Positions 1 through 11,660 of a DNA stretch of 64,000 bases are shown here, piece after piece. Numbering within the stretch: the first letter of the stretch is position 1; every line of letters begins with the position of its first letter. A program made the translations under genes and the position numbers. The notes beneath the pieces were generated by a model. The model was given only the letters and a program-made list of their open reading frames with translations. It made no database searches and was not told where the DNA came from. The DNA comes from Phorcus lineatus (Eukaryota; Mollusca; Gastropoda; Trochida; Trochidae), in assembly GCA_921293015.1 (NCBI GenBank), contig OV121097.1:32055929-32119928 (forward strand), read 5' to 3'.

Positions 1-1045
1 TGGGGAATAAATCCATATTTGATAATGATAAAAGGTGAACCATTATAATGTTTACGGCATGCATTTTCATAAATCCCATTCATATAGAGGTTTATGTGAG
101 ACGGCAATCAAATATCAAAGAAGAGAGTAAAAATCTTTCGCTACATTATTCGTTATTGCTCGCATGACTCAACGGATTAGGAAATAGCTTACACCATTGC
201 CCCATGAATGGATTGGTTAATTTGATATCATGTTAAATTAGGATGCTGTGTCTCTTAAATTATCTGTTTGTGAATATCCCAATATCTATTTGCATGAAAG
301 TCTCACTATATCAGCTAAAGCAATAATAAAATATTGTCTCATGTATGCACAGAGCAATAGATACAATCAACAGGAAGAAAACAACGGTAACTAATGTACG
401 TAATGTTGGGCAGAAAAAACATTCTTGTAATGTTCACAGATCCTATTTTATACATAACATACATTTGTTGATTGCATTATAGTAGGTTTTAATAGCATTC
501 TAATCCATGAAACATGCATAATTAATTCTTTGGCATATGATCCAGGTAATCATTATTTATAATCTTTAATTGACCCTCGCTATGTAAATATTTTGACAAT
601 AGAGAGATCATCATTCTAGGATCGCCATTTTGAAATAAAGTAAGCATATTGGTAAGCTTTAAACATAAAATGAATGGATGTTGAACCAACGAGGTTTCTA
701 TATTAATGCCAGTAAAAATACATGTAAGTATATTGGAATTTGAATACTACCACTGAAGTGTAAAATCTTCGGAATTGAGGAATTGTCAAAGCATTTTCAA
801 GAAGATTTCGTGTAATCTACTTAGAAGTTTTAACAGAATATAAATATTAAACTTACGCCCCTGAAGTGCGTGACTTTAAAACAATATTACTTTCGTCAAT
901 TTAAGAATATTAAGCATTTAGTTATTTCAATTGGAGTTCACTATGTGTGTTGACATTGTTACAAAGTAGCTATCTATCTTTTCTGGGATACAAAGTTATA
1001 AACTCTGTGTAGTTCCTGTATCAATCTGATTGCTTTAAGAAGAAA
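1..1045. other. AT-rich stretch, no gene seen
   Basis: I see no open frame of convincing length, no splice-flanked exon, no RNA gene and no element ends here. Direct reading shows ordinary AT-rich intergenic or intronic sequence. Confidence 0.6.
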
Positions 1046-1460
1046 GAATTGGTTAACTTAGATCACGCTAATTTTAACTATTTTCTTGTATTGCGATACA
1101 GGTTTTTTCGCCTAGTAATCTAAACTAGTCTCAGCTGTACGTCCTCGAACAAATTGGTTAACTTAGATCTTGTTAAATTGAAATATATTGTTAAATTTTT
1201 TATATAGTTTTCGCATAGTGAACTAAACTAGTCTCAGCTGTACGTCCTCGAACAAATTGGTTAACTTAGATCTTGTTAAATTGAAATATATTGTTAAATT
1301 TTTTATATAGTTTTCGCATAGTGAACTAAACTAGTCTCAGCTGTACGTCCTCGAACAAATTGGTTAACTTAGATCTTGTTAAATTGAAATATATTGTTAA
1401 ATTTTTTATATAGTTTTCGCATAGTGAACTAAACTAGTCTCAGCTTAACGTCCTCGTCCT
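1046..1460. repeat. 103-bp tandem repeat, about four units
   Basis: The phrase GTCCTCGAACAAATTGG starts at 1141, 1244 and 1347, and the GTCCTCG part recurs at 1450, giving an exact 103-bp period. Three units are nearly identical. An upstream unit (about 1046-1140) is diverged in its middle but keeps the starting AATTGGTTAACTTAGATC and the ending CTAAACTAGTCTCAGCTGTACGTCC. The near identity of three units points to recent expansion. No open frame runs through it. Confidence 0.93.
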
Positions 1461-3859
1461 TATAGTCACATGTTTTAGGCAGCATGATCTAACTGAATCA
1501 AGTGCTACGCTTAAGACTATGGATATTGTTAATTTAACAATGTTCGCAACAAATAAATAAATATAATAAAATAAATTCTGTGCATCGTTTATCCAATTCA
1601 TGAATTGAAAATGTAACACATATCACGTAACGTTATCAGCTAAAACCAGTATTCATGAGCCACACCGTACATGTATGCTAAACAAATTGTATTGTTCAAT
1701 TACAAGAGAATCGTCAGAGAATATGAATTGGGTAATAATGATGCAATCTTACACAATGTTTCGTGTATGGCATAGGAATTGCTTCTCAATCTTCCCTAAA
1801 AGTTGCAATTATCAGTGGGGCCTTATGTTTGTCTCATAACGTTCTTGTTAATGTCTTTGTCGTCTTTAGTTAAAGAAATTTATTTTGTCTTCGCCGGTTT
1901 ATTATTCCAAACTCTGAATTATTGAGGGTAGCTGTGATATTCATCTCATTGGGATGCTTGTCGCTAAATGAAATAATCCAAGATATACATCATTATTCTC
2001 AGAATTGTAGCTGTTTTAAAGAGGCACATATGGTTGTAATATAGTAGGCACAATGATGGAATATGTGGAATTAATCCATTTGCTACTATTTACATAACGA
2101 ACACACACAATTTGCAGACTGGCGCCTTTCAGTTAGCGAGCGATAGTCTGTCTCACAATGGACGCAACAATGGCATGACGTCGCAATAAACCCCGAAAAG
2201 AAGCATTTTTGGACGTAAGTCATCAGATATACATAATATATATCCTATATATAAAAATTCCTTTTAACCTGACTTGTGTTTTTCTCCACCTATTCAGAAC
2301 TTACAATTACTTATGAAAAAGACCCTGGTGGCACACTTTCTAATTTTATGAGATGAACATTTATCCGTCAAATAAATAAAGCAAACTTAACTAAACTAAA
2401 CGAAACGAAACGTTTACGTATCTGAAGTTTTTTTCGTTTAAGAGTGTTGCATGAAAGGGGTTTTAAAGAAACTCAGTTCTGTGTTCTTGGTGACCCACAA
2501 CGAAAATACAATTTAAGGATTTGTGTGCAAATTTATCAGAATTTAATTTTGATCCGACTTCCTGTTGCCAGGCCACCTCTAATCTTGAGTTAAATGAATG
2601 CTCGCAAGCAAAGAGAGACATTCATCAGTAACAGGGCTTCAAAAAGAAGTAATGTCATTTTTAAGGTATTTTTTTAGGTGTGAACTTGTATGTTTTAAAG
2701 AAAATGGAAAGATCAATATCAGTGAGAAAGTAATTTTGTTCTATTTAAAAACATATCCTTTTAATCATGTACGAATAAAAGTCCTTGAAATTTCATAAGA
2801 TAAATTGACAACAAACATTGTTTTATCTCAAGGTGCGTACCGCAGGTGTCAAATTATCACAAATCATCGATATTGTGAATACGACAATGATTAAATCCTC
2901 GATTCCTGATGATCTCTGCAATGATTGATCACGGCATCAAATTATATAATGCGGATTCACAGCTTGTGATGTACATAGGACTTAGACAAAGGAAAGGTTT
3001 GCAAAAAAAACCATAAAAAGAAATATACAACCTTAATTGTGTTGAATCAGAGCTAAACATGTTAACCATTTGACAGTTAATGTTTTTACTTATTTCATTC
3101 CATAGGTATAATTTAAATGTCAAAATCAGTGTTGATGAAAAGCTCCCGATAGCAATTCTTAACCTAAGGAAGGATATTGGTTTTCTGTGTTAGGTGAGAT
3201 TGATGTTACAAGATTACAGATAACAAGTTCCTCAGTCCTTAATTATCGTTGGATAGGATATAAACTGTTCCATTAATTACAATTACACTTTCTCACCTCG
3301 AACTAGGAGGGCAGCTTATTTAATTAAATAACGCAGTGTAACACAGAAAAATCGATACAAAAATCCCTTACTGGTTTGTATCAATTGGGAAGACTCTTTA
3401 AACTGAAGAAGAAAATTTTGATTGCGTAAATGATCAAACATCAAACATACAATATCATTACGTGAATCAGAATAATTTAACAATGACAACAAAACTTGTT
3501 GTAACTGCGTTTGAGCATATGATTGAGCATTTTTTGCTTCATAATTGCAATTTAGCAAAAGCTTATGTCAAGCATTACAACAAGACATTTTAAACCGGGA
3601 CTTTTTTTTTTTTTTACTTTCTTTACTTTTTTTTAAAAATTGCATGTTCGATATTAAACTAGGATGAACCGTTAGATGTGGCATCATTTGTACAAGTTTA
3701 TAGTTTGCCAAGTATCAAATTCTTTAAAGCACTGACTTAGAATTGCAATAGTTTTATTTTTCATTTGTTATCAACACGACTTTGCTTCATTTGGCTTGTT
3801 TCCTGAAAAACTATAGTTTACTGTCAACACCAACCTGTCAAGGTGCAACACATCTATTA
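1461..3859. other. Gene-free AT-rich stretch
   Basis: No supported gene. A short patch around 2110-2220 is richer in CpG than its surroundings and could be the tip of a degraded mobile element. A T-run lies at about 3601-3615. The short open frames here are not backed by splice sites, homology or codon pattern. Confidence 0.5.
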
Positions 3860-4560
3860 AGCATACAAAAGAATACAATTGCTCTCTACTAGTCGGAGTT
3901 GTTCAAGTTTGTAGCGTGTTTATGACTTTACACTTGAAATATTGATAAATACCTCATTAGATAAACAGATGCAATACTACGAAATTCATTAATTATTCAA
4001 TAATGTTTTAAGACTAGAGTCAGAATTTTTATGCTATCTTAAAATCAATAATATTAATAGTAATACCCAGTTATACAAACACATAAGCGGTGCAATAAAG
4101 ATGAACATGGCGTCTACATCAGCGTATATTAATCCAGGATGGGTGTAGGTTGAACACTCGACTGGTTTAAACATGCTAATACTGTATTCATGGTCGAAGC
4201 ATCAAATATTGATAAGCTTAGATTATGAGGAATATCATGCTTCCATTAGACTATATCGATACATGTCTGCGGGAATAATGTTCTCAAACCATAACATTTG
4301 ATGTGATATCCTGAAAAACAACTTTGTCAATAAAGAGATTATTCATTCTGATAAATTCCAAGATTGCACTGCAAAACAATAATGAATTATTTATAAGCAA
4401 AGAAACACACTTCTTCAGCTATTGTTGACGCGCAAAGCATAATGTATCACTCAAGTCAATTACATTTACAAGGTCTTAGAACATAAATGAACTTAGGGAG
4501 AAATTCGTAGGGTAGTGGTTCACGCACGACATAGCAGCTCTAACATTTAACTTGCGAAAT
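3860..4560 (+). repeat. Composite duplication, P block copy 1
   Basis: This block aligns by eye with 22500-23170 in the same orientation. Shared landmarks in order are GCTCTCTACTAGT, AGCGTGTTTAT, CATCGATACATGTCTGC-like text (here CTATATCGATACATGTCTGC), TCAGCTATTGTTGA, AAGGTCT and GGGTAGTGGTT. Indels not divisible by three separate the landmarks, so it is not a conserved coding exon. It marks the start of the first copy of a large duplicated unit. Confidence 0.75.
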
Positions 4561-5089
4561 ATAAAAAGCCTACTTTTTGGTTGCTTGGTAATTTTAAAAT
4601 TAAAAATAAAATTAGGATTAGTTTACATTTCCTCAGTTATGTTTACGCAGTCTTACCCAGTTACTTTCATAAGCCAGGTTTGCACCCTGTTTGATTTTAG
4701 TAATACTAGTTAGTCAGCAGATACTAAGCTAATTATTTTAAAATGCAATTGAATTTGTTCGCCTTATATGTTTTTGCTTTCATTGATGTTTAAAACATCA
4801 TTTAAGTCATGATTTTGTTTTTATTATTCTCACTCAACATCAACTCTAACGTACGACCAAACCAGTAATGATGGTAACAGCGGTGACACTGTTCTATTAA
4901 GAGGAACAGGAAGTCTGTTAAGTCAATTTTGGAGAAAACAGACCATGTTACTTGAATGTTGCATCTTTTTTCCATGGTTTTTCCTTTTAGGCGAAATTTG
5001 TCTTCTTATTTACTAAAACTATCTAAATTTTCAACAAAAATATACCACAACCAAATGTACATTCATTCCTGGGGTGTAAATTCAATAAT

Positions 5090-5400
5090 CAGTTGTATTG
5101 TCCATGTAGACGATTCCAGTAAAGATTGTAGTTGAAAAGTCAGATAAATATCATCGATCAATGTTGTACGACACTTTCATGGCATCGCCGAAATCAGAGA
5201 ACCGTTTATCATATATTTCACAATATATTTCAGATGTTCATGGCATGAGTAATGAATATATCTGAATCGCAAACAGGGCAAATGCATTAGAAACATCTTA
5301 TCGTCTCCTCTTTTATCATTGCATTGTTTCAGATATGGAGGATACTTTTTGGTGTTTGACAAACAAAAGCTTTACCCATGCCATTGAGCAAAATAAACCT
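5090..5400 (+). repeat. Composite duplication, B block copy 1
   Basis: The block carries the landmarks GAGAACCGTTTAT, ATGAGTAATGAATAT, a CTCTTTTATC run and ATATGGAGGATACTT. The same series occurs at about 24830-25080 and 33400-33690 in the same orientation, and at 44400-44770 and 45770-46145 in the opposite one. Weaker matches lie at 15055-15200 and 52465-52560. The copies differ by frame-breaking indels and no reading frame stays open in all of them, so I treat it as a noncoding duplicated module. Confidence 0.75.
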
Positions 5401-5564
5401 TGCATTTGACGAAATCATTAGGTATTATATTTTAAATGTTTGTTTTACATAAACATATCATTGGACAAAATACAAAGTAAGTTTCATTTGCTGATATTGT
5501 AGAAAATAGTTAACTTATTTAACTAAATTAACTAATGACATTGTATTACTTATTATATGGTCAG

Positions 5565-5875
5565 GTGAGGCGAGGTGAATTGGGGTTTAACGCCGCTTTC
5601 AAGAGTATTTCACATATATAGCGGATGCTAGTATTATTGCAGGGAGAAAGCCCGCAAAACCATCGTATGCATTGTGGTGAAACCTGCGAACATCGACTGG
5701 AACTAGCGAACCATGGGTGGTAATGCGCTGAAATTCACTGTAGCATTGCACCCAAACCCGACTGCATGTTGAAGAGTTCTCTACTTCAGACAAAGTTGCC
5801 GAGCCACTGGCGTGATTCGAACCACGGACCTCTTGATCCGAGGCCGAAGGCGCTAACCAGAGCTATCCCGCCCCC
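5565..5875 (-). mobile_element. tRNA-derived SINE, copy 1 (full length)
   Basis: On the minus strand the element starts with a tRNA-like head carrying pol III A-box and B-box sequences, then an unrelated body with CCTGCAATAATACTAGC. It ends in a GCGGCGTTAAACCCCAAT tail followed by CACCTCGCCTCACC. It is flanked by near-identical 10-bp target duplications, ATATGGTCAG at 5555-5564 and ATATGGCCAG at 5876-5885, which fixes both ends (311 bp). Copies 2 and 3 share head, body and tail. The tail resembles SINE tails I know from gastropods; the family name is not assigned. Confidence 0.93.
5813..5865 (-). promoter_or_regulatory. Pol III A and B boxes of SINE copy 1
   Basis: On the minus strand, TAGCTCTGGTTAGCG (5865-5851) matches a tRNA A box and GGTTCGAATCA (5823-5813) matches a B box, with spacing typical of a tRNA gene. 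The cloverleaf is not complete, so this is a SINE promoter rather than a functional tRNA gene. Confidence 0.8.
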
Positions 5876-6403
5876 ATATGGCCAGAGGGAAACCATATGA
5901 TATCAACACTGGAGCTTGATAGACAATTTGTTTAATTGATTAATCCCAGTATAATGGCCATTATGCAACAAAATGCGGTAATAATATCATGTATCATAGT
6001 AAAACCCATGTCCTTTTTTAAAGTTTTATATCGTTACTAGTTACACGGAAAACATGTTATCATCAATGTAACTTAATAAATATTGTTTCACTTATGAATC
6101 CCAGTTTTTAATTGCTCATTATTTAAGAAATAAAGTTCGCTCTACCCCAATGTGTTTTGTAATAAAGTATAGTTTTGCCCTGAACTATTATAGTTAAAGC
6201 ACGAGGACGGTAGCTAAAATAATCTGTACGGGGAACACTCTGATTTTGATTATCTCGAAATAAAATATAATGTTTACATTGCTCACATTAACCCTCCCGA
6301 CACATCAAAATTTTACTGTGCTTTGGTGCTTCCCTGGGCCTCTTGGGCCCGGACATTTCATTCGTTTCTATTTCGGACCCTTTGAAGTGGCTATGAGGCT
6401 GTG

Positions 6404-7159
6404 ATGTCTTATGAGCAATTCATTGCAACCATGGAGCAGCTGAGAATGAAAGCCGATTTGATTGGGTAAATATGTTCATGTATTGAAGATATGTATACGT
6501 TAAAATATTTTATCATTTTCAAATTCATATCATTTCCAGCTATAAAACTCAACTTTTGTATTTTAAGGAAGAAGATTCCTGCAGGACTTCTCCATGTCCT
6601 TCTCCATAATGGACAAACTCGTAAGGACGTCTACAAGTATATGTATGGACAACTGGTGGTAAGTAACAGATAACAGAATCACTCTGTATCAGTAAACTTT
6701 TATTTCGACTATTTCACAGTGTACACTCACAATAAGATAACACGCCTTTAAAAATGGATATTTATTCCCCCAGTCATGAAAAACAAGCTCAATGTATAAA
6801 CTTGTAATTAACAAAATAACATTTGTTACAGTATGGTGGGAAGAAGGCACCGCCTGGATCAACTGTAATATATCCAGAGGAAATCCGACAAGCGATGCGC
6901 GAACGCTTGCCCGGAGAAGCTGGAGCCCATGATGAGCAGTACAAAGATTTGTCAGCTGTAAGTACTCGGCCATATGTTATTCCAGTGCATATGTCACTAT
7001 TGATGTACTTATTTTACCTTAAATGATTGATACATTATCTATTTCTTTCAGGGTACGCACCTGTCTCTAGAGGAAATGGCTTCCTTTGAATGGCGAAATC
7101 CTCCTGTCAAATGCTTGGCTTGCAAAAAACAGGGACAGAGTCTATACAAACCATACTAA
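6404..7159 (+). CDS. Four-exon passenger gene, unknown 128-aa protein
   Basis: Exons lie at 6404-6465, 6568-6658, 6832-6957 and 7052-7159. All three introns (102, 173 and 94 nt) begin with GT and end with AG, with strong donors GTAAAT, GTAAGT and GTAAGT and acceptors TTTTAAG, TGTTACAG and TTTCTTTCAG. The joined frame is open from ATG to TAA with phases 2, 0, 0 and encodes 128 residues. An in-frame TGA lies just upstream of the chosen ATG. Visible features are a basic N-terminal half with GLLHVLLHNGQTRKDVYKY, a PPGSTVIYPEEIRQAMRERL segment, and a C-terminal pair C114-x2-C117 followed by lysines, which might be half a zinc site. No signal peptide or membrane segment is seen. I do not recognise the family. 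The gene starts about 110 bp inside the left piggyBac end and converges with the transposase. It could be captured host sequence, a native accessory gene of this lineage, or a domesticated product. Confidence 0.85.
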
Positions 7160-7223
7160 ATGAACCTTAGATGCTAAACAAAATCTCTTCTTGTAACCAT
7201 AAATTGTTCAGAAAAACTTATCA

Positions 7224-7229
7224 AATAAA
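7224..7229 (+). terminator. Polyadenylation signal of the passenger gene
   Basis: AATAAA lies 65 nt after the TAA stop of the four-exon gene, followed within about 25 nt by T- and GT-rich sequence. This fits a normal pol II 3' end lying before the convergent transposase stop. Confidence 0.65.
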
Positions 7230-7523
7230 GTTGTACACAAGAATAGCTTTTCTGTGTTTTGTAGATAATTAAAGTCCAAGAAATAATCAGAATCTGACGA
7301 GCAACAATATAAATAAAACCAATTATGAACTAGAATGAGCTATGAATTAGAACTAACTGTTACCCACGTTCGTTCATTACATTAAGGCAAACACACAGAT
7401 AATCCTTGTTGAGCATATACCGAAATCAACCTCTGAAGGACTATATAGAAGGTATATTAATCCTGGTCTGAACTTGAGTGTTTGAGCTCGAGGTTCCCAG
7501 AAAGCTGCACACTGACATAATCC

Positions 7524-9228
7524 CTAATCCACACAGTCCATACACACGATTGTCTGAACACTGAGCTCCCTGCACACATTGCGAGAACACACGCTGCAGT
7601 TTTGTCAAGATTTTCTGTCTTTCTTCGTACTGCAGATGCAACATCTACGTCGTTTTTCGAGATCACTTGGATCAGGATCATCTGACAGAACATCCTGCAC
7701 AATGCCCTGGAGCTGACGCGATATCGAGATTCCCTTTCTCCTGCTGACAAGAGGACGCAATTAGCTTCAGCAATGGCTTGTAGAAAGTCACGTCTAGGAC
7801 CTCGAGCTGATGCATTCCACTGAGGGAACTTGACTCTCCATGTTGTGTAGGATGCAATGCCAGCGACATCTAGCATGTTAGTAAACATCACCATGGGCCA
7901 TCTCTTGGTCCTCCGTTTGGTTGAATATCCATGGGGCATCTGATCCATTTTATGAACTGCTCCTTTTGTTTTGTTGTAGTAAAGCACTATTTCTGGCTTC
8001 TTCTTTTGAGAACCATCAACGTCAGCTGTCTTGTGGATTGTGCTCAGCAGAGTGACACTCTTGGACCTCTTACATTGGTAACTGACAATAGTTGTCTTGT
8101 CTTGAAATGCAAAGACAGAATCGTGAACACCTCTCGCTGTCTTGGTGCTGAATGCTGCAGGTAAAAAACGCTTGTTCTGTCTGACAGTACCAACCAAAGT
8201 GAAAACATTTGAAAGAAGTTCAAAGGCAAGTGCATAATCAGTAAAGAAGTTGTCTGCAGTGATGTTACGATTTGAGTGAAAGTAAGGCCTGCAGAGTTCC
8301 GATGTGATAATTCTACCCAGTCCAACGTGGGCACTTCTGCCTTCCTTTCCAAGATATGGCACACATCGAAGGGGATAACAGTTGCTGGAGTCAACTAACC
8401 AGAACAGTTTGAGTCCATATTTGTCGGATTTGGCTGGAATATATTGAATAAAGGAACATCTGCCACGAAATGGGACCAGCTATTCATCAACAGTAAGGTT
8501 GTCTGCGGGTACATAATATCGGCCCAAACATGTTTGGAACTCCTCCCAAGTCTCATGGATGGGTGCAAGCTTGTCCTTCTGACGCCGTTGACTTCTGGTC
8601 TCTTTTGTCATCAAAACGCAGTATGTTCAAGAGATCCTTGAATCAACGTTGAGACATTGTTGCTCGTACAAAAGATATTCCATATTGTTTGCTCAACAAC
8701 ACATCAGTGTCAACCATATTTCTTTTGAGATGTCCAAAAGTCAGTAATATTCTACAAGAGCCCACAATTCTGTCTCTGCCCATTCCTGTTCATCTTTCCC
8801 TTTTTCTTTCATCACTCTCCTTCCCTCCTTGTCTGTAAAGGTGAATTTTTTTTTCATGATGTTTTTGCTGATATACAGATGAAACATATCTGTATCATTG
8901 TTGATATGATCTGCATATATAACCTTCTGTATAGGACCTTGAATGATGTTACGTTGCGGAGTTCGAGATTGTGCTGGTGGGTTGGTAGACCTTTTGCTGC
9001 CATCTTTGCTGACAAAAATGTCATGATCATCAGCATTATCCTCAACATCGGATGATGTTAATTCAGAACTATCTGAAGACGTATCATTGTCAGAAGTATC
9101 CAGAGGAAGATAGTCACTATCTGAACCACTTTCTTCATCAAACACTATCTCATCAATGCTACTCCGAGCAGACATCAAATCCTTCTGCACTTTCCCAAAG
9201 GCTTGGTATTACTCTTCCGCTTACTCAT
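7524..9228 (-). pseudogene. piggyBac transposase, inactivated
   Basis: The minus strand encodes a piggyBac transposase: an acidic Asp/Ser-rich N-terminus, a DDE_Tnp_1_7 core and a C-terminal cysteine-rich domain. Family landmarks are LTVDE (first catalytic Asp, 8488-8486), PFRGRCSFIQYIPAKSDKYG, NITADNFFTDY (second Asp, 8254-8252), NKTKGAVHKMDQM, and a CxxC...CxxC...CxxC tail ending at TAG 7526-7524. Damage is clear. Nonsense codons lie at 8645-8643, 8482-8480 and 7607-7605. Frameshifts lie near 9190, between 8741 and 8700, between 8590 and 8530, and before the cysteine domain. The usual VD before the DQ motif reads VH, so a conserved acidic residue is lost. The start at 9228 (MSKRK...) gives about 568 codons, a normal length for the family. 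It was an element-mobilising DNA transposase and should now be inactive. Confidence 0.93.
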
Positions 9229-9699
9229 CTTGGATTGCTAGGTCCACGTGCCACTTGCAGGCTATATCAACAAATCTTAAAAATGCTCAAGTATTGAAAG
9301 CAATGCCTCTGGGCCTCAGAGGCCCGGGGATGCACTTACTGACTTTACTGATTTTAAAATTAACATAATATTTTAAATTTGTTTCTTCAAGAGAAGATTA
9401 TGTTTGAGTAAACCCACATTGGGGTTTTAGAAGGTTACATAGCGTTATATTATTTTATTCAAGATTCAACCAGTTTTACAGACCTCCAAAGAGGCCATCG
9501 GGCTTGTGAGGCCCAAGGTAGCATCGGGAGGGATTTATTAATCCATGAACAGAGCTAACTGTTCGCTATTCCAAGTATGGAACCCAACCCCTAGTTTAAA
9601 ACGACATTTAGTTGGTTAAAGCTTTGATTACTGCAGTTTTGCACTTAAACTTTTAAATTTATTCAATTTTGAATTATATTTTCTTTTTATTTTTTTCTT

Positions 9700-10260
9700 T
9701 AAAAACTTTAAAAACTCGTGTCGTGCGATTATGCAAAGCGGACCACATTGCCCATATAAGGCTTATCACGTGGTTAACATTCCACAAAGAATTATGGGTA
9801 TTGTTTGTTTTGGAAGCGTGATGGCGGACTGAATCCGGATATCTATTTTTTTGCTGCTGTCATAAACGTTGAAGGTGATGCTTTAGTCTCTTATATAAGC
9901 AGACTGTTGCGGCTGCACACCTAAAATTACTTAATTATTAGGTTGACCTTATCACATTGAACCTGGTAGAGACGGTTGACGCGAATCAACGTCACAGTCC
10001 CACGGTGCGCCGTGACCTGACGTGAAACAACGCGGTCACTCGACGGTAGACAAGCATTTTCTGTCCATTCTTTTTTAAGGTAAATATAAATAGATGATTC
10101 GAAACTTGTCTCTATTAAAAGAAACATTAATACGATTATGTCGTTAGACATTGATAGGGCGATAAGCCATGTTGTTTGAAGAATCGAGATGAAAGGTTAC
10201 CATGGACGCGTGATCACGAGGGGGCAGCGGGGAAGAGCGGATATAACGTCATTCAATTGT
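9700..10260. other. CpG-richer patch, unassigned
   Basis: Between AT-rich flanks this patch contains many CpGs, an ATATAAGG TATA-like box near 9755, and a GATGGCGGACTGA segment. It also has an inverted repeat around CACGGTGCGCCGTG (near 10001-10014) with matching TGAC...GTCA flanks. It could be a promoter remnant or the end of an unrecognised DNA element. No frame continues from it. Confidence 0.3.
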
Positions 10261-10334
10261 TACGTCATGAAAAAACTATACCTTTATTGTCTCATAAAGT
10301 ACTTTTTTTATTGTTCTAACCGCTAGGCATCTTA

Positions 10335-10620
10335 AAAATAAAATAATGTGTCATCTTCTTCATTACTCATTGTAAGAACCATGTCGTTTACTTCGTTTAC
10401 ATTTGATGGTCAGGAATGATTTATGTTTACTAGGGTAAACGATGACAGTTCTCCCTTGTGAGAGGTAATGAAGAAGGCAAATAACTTCAAAGGCATTCGT
10501 TAAACCGCTCTAAAAGTATTGTCAATCACTTGTCCAGCTAAATATTGTTCTTCACTGATTACCAGGAAGAAAGTGATTAACGTTTATTAGCTTTTATCGT
10601 CACTTTTTATAGTGGAAACA
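10335..10620 (+). repeat. Composite duplication, X block copy 1
   Basis: Landmarks CATCTTCTTCATTACTCAT, TGGTCAGGAATGA, GAGGTAATGAAGAAG, TCCAGCTAAATATTG and CAGGAAGAAA recur at 11850-12075 and 33895-34150. The Tc1-like relic lies between this copy and the next. Confidence 0.7.
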
Positions 10621-10869
10621 TATACACAGCACATTACACCCCCAAATAAAAACTGAATTATCGCTATATGTTGAGCCTAATTTCAATTCTTATGATGGCA
10701 AATCAAAAAAGTGGTATATTTGCTATAATTTAGTTGCTATTGATTGAAAAATGTCTTTAATGAACGCAGACACATGCACATGATTACTGCCAGTCATGTG
10801 TTGCACACATCAAAGTCTCAACAACCACAAGCATTGAGTATATAAGGATCGGTATCGACTTCATTATCC

Positions 10870-11660
10870 CTTTTTTGACAATTGCACGAAAACGAATTTC
10901 CAATGCATTGAAATGGCAAATCGATGGACGTCATCGGGAAGGACTTTCTTACATGGAAATTGCAAGAAGAATTAGTTTCAGTGCATCGTAATACGCTTCT
11001 GGCGAGGTAGCTTGCGCTAAAAAAATGATGTGAAGGACCTTCCCCGTTCTGGCAGAAGAAAAGCTACCACGCCCCCGTTTGATACAGCTCTTGTAACGAC
11101 ATGTTAGAGGCCAGCCTTTTTGGTCAAAGCACTCTGACCACTGAAACAGGCCTGGTTACATCATCCCCGCTTGAGCAACTTGGCTTTGAGAAACCGCCTC
11201 AAAGCTGCTGGATTAAGAGGCAGAGGGTCATTAGGCGTCCACAGCTCACAAATCACCAAAGGCGTCGGCGTAGGTTATGGTGTGAGTACATGCGGAGGTG
11301 GAAGCTAAGATCATGAAGGAGAATAATCTGGACCGACGAAAGTCCTTTCCTACTGGATGCTGTTTATGGAGAATGGAGAACTTGGAATTAACGTCTTGCC
11401 CCATGGAACATTTTTCCAAAAGTACCATTTTATGGGGATACATTGTTTTGGGGAGTTTTCTCCTGCAACTGAAAACTAGATTCGGTCACTCACAGGTTCA
11501 CAGACTCGCCACAAGCCGCCTCGTTCATGGACGACTATGCACGACCTCATCGTTTTTTCAGTCACGTTCTGGCAGCACAACTTTACTAGTACTGATGTTT
11601 TGTGATTCCCGGAACACTCATCCACTTTACCGGGTGGCACACACTGAGACCTTGAACTGA
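10870..11660 (+). pseudogene. Tc1-like transposase relic
   Basis: Read across frames, the plus strand gives Tc1/mariner superfamily segments in the right order. These are a helix-turn-helix stretch GLSYMEIARRIS (about 10940-10975), a DLPRSGRRKATTP linker (about 11035), NRLKAAGLRGRG (about 11195-11230), IIWTDESPF with the first catalytic Asp (near 11335), and MDDYARPH with the second Asp (about 11526-11549). The third acidic motif (PDLNPIEHLW-type) is missing, and there are several frameshifts and stops. Terminal inverted repeats could not be found. It is flanked by two copies of the X block, so it may have been present when that block duplicated, or inserted between the copies. Confidence 0.82.

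Larger units (their letters stand above)
6292..9532 (-). mobile_element. piggyBac-family element with a passenger gene
   Basis: The left end reads TTAA (6288-6291) followed by CCCTCCCGA, and the right end carries the inverted match TCGGGAGGG at 9524-9532. CCC-starting ends at a TTAA target are typical of piggyBac elements. On the right, TTAA (9538-9541) is six bases beyond the terminal repeat rather than directly next to it, so that flank is altered. Subterminal GGGCCTC/GAGGCCC palindromes occur inside both ends (about 6333-6352, 9306-9324, 9492-9515). Inside lie a broken transposase gene on the minus strand and, convergent with it, an intact four-exon gene on the plus strand. The element looks richer in G+C than its surroundings. 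It interrupts the first copy of the composite duplication and is absent from the others. Confidence 0.88.

Noticed and set aside
5813..5875. Possible tRNA gene
   Set aside because: A and B boxes are present but the acceptor stem is not closed, and the sequence continues into a SINE body and tail with target duplications.
7931..8164. Open frames opposite the piggyBac transposase, including 8444-8641 on plus
   Set aside because: They are shadows of the transposase coding strand, where known motifs are on the minus strand.
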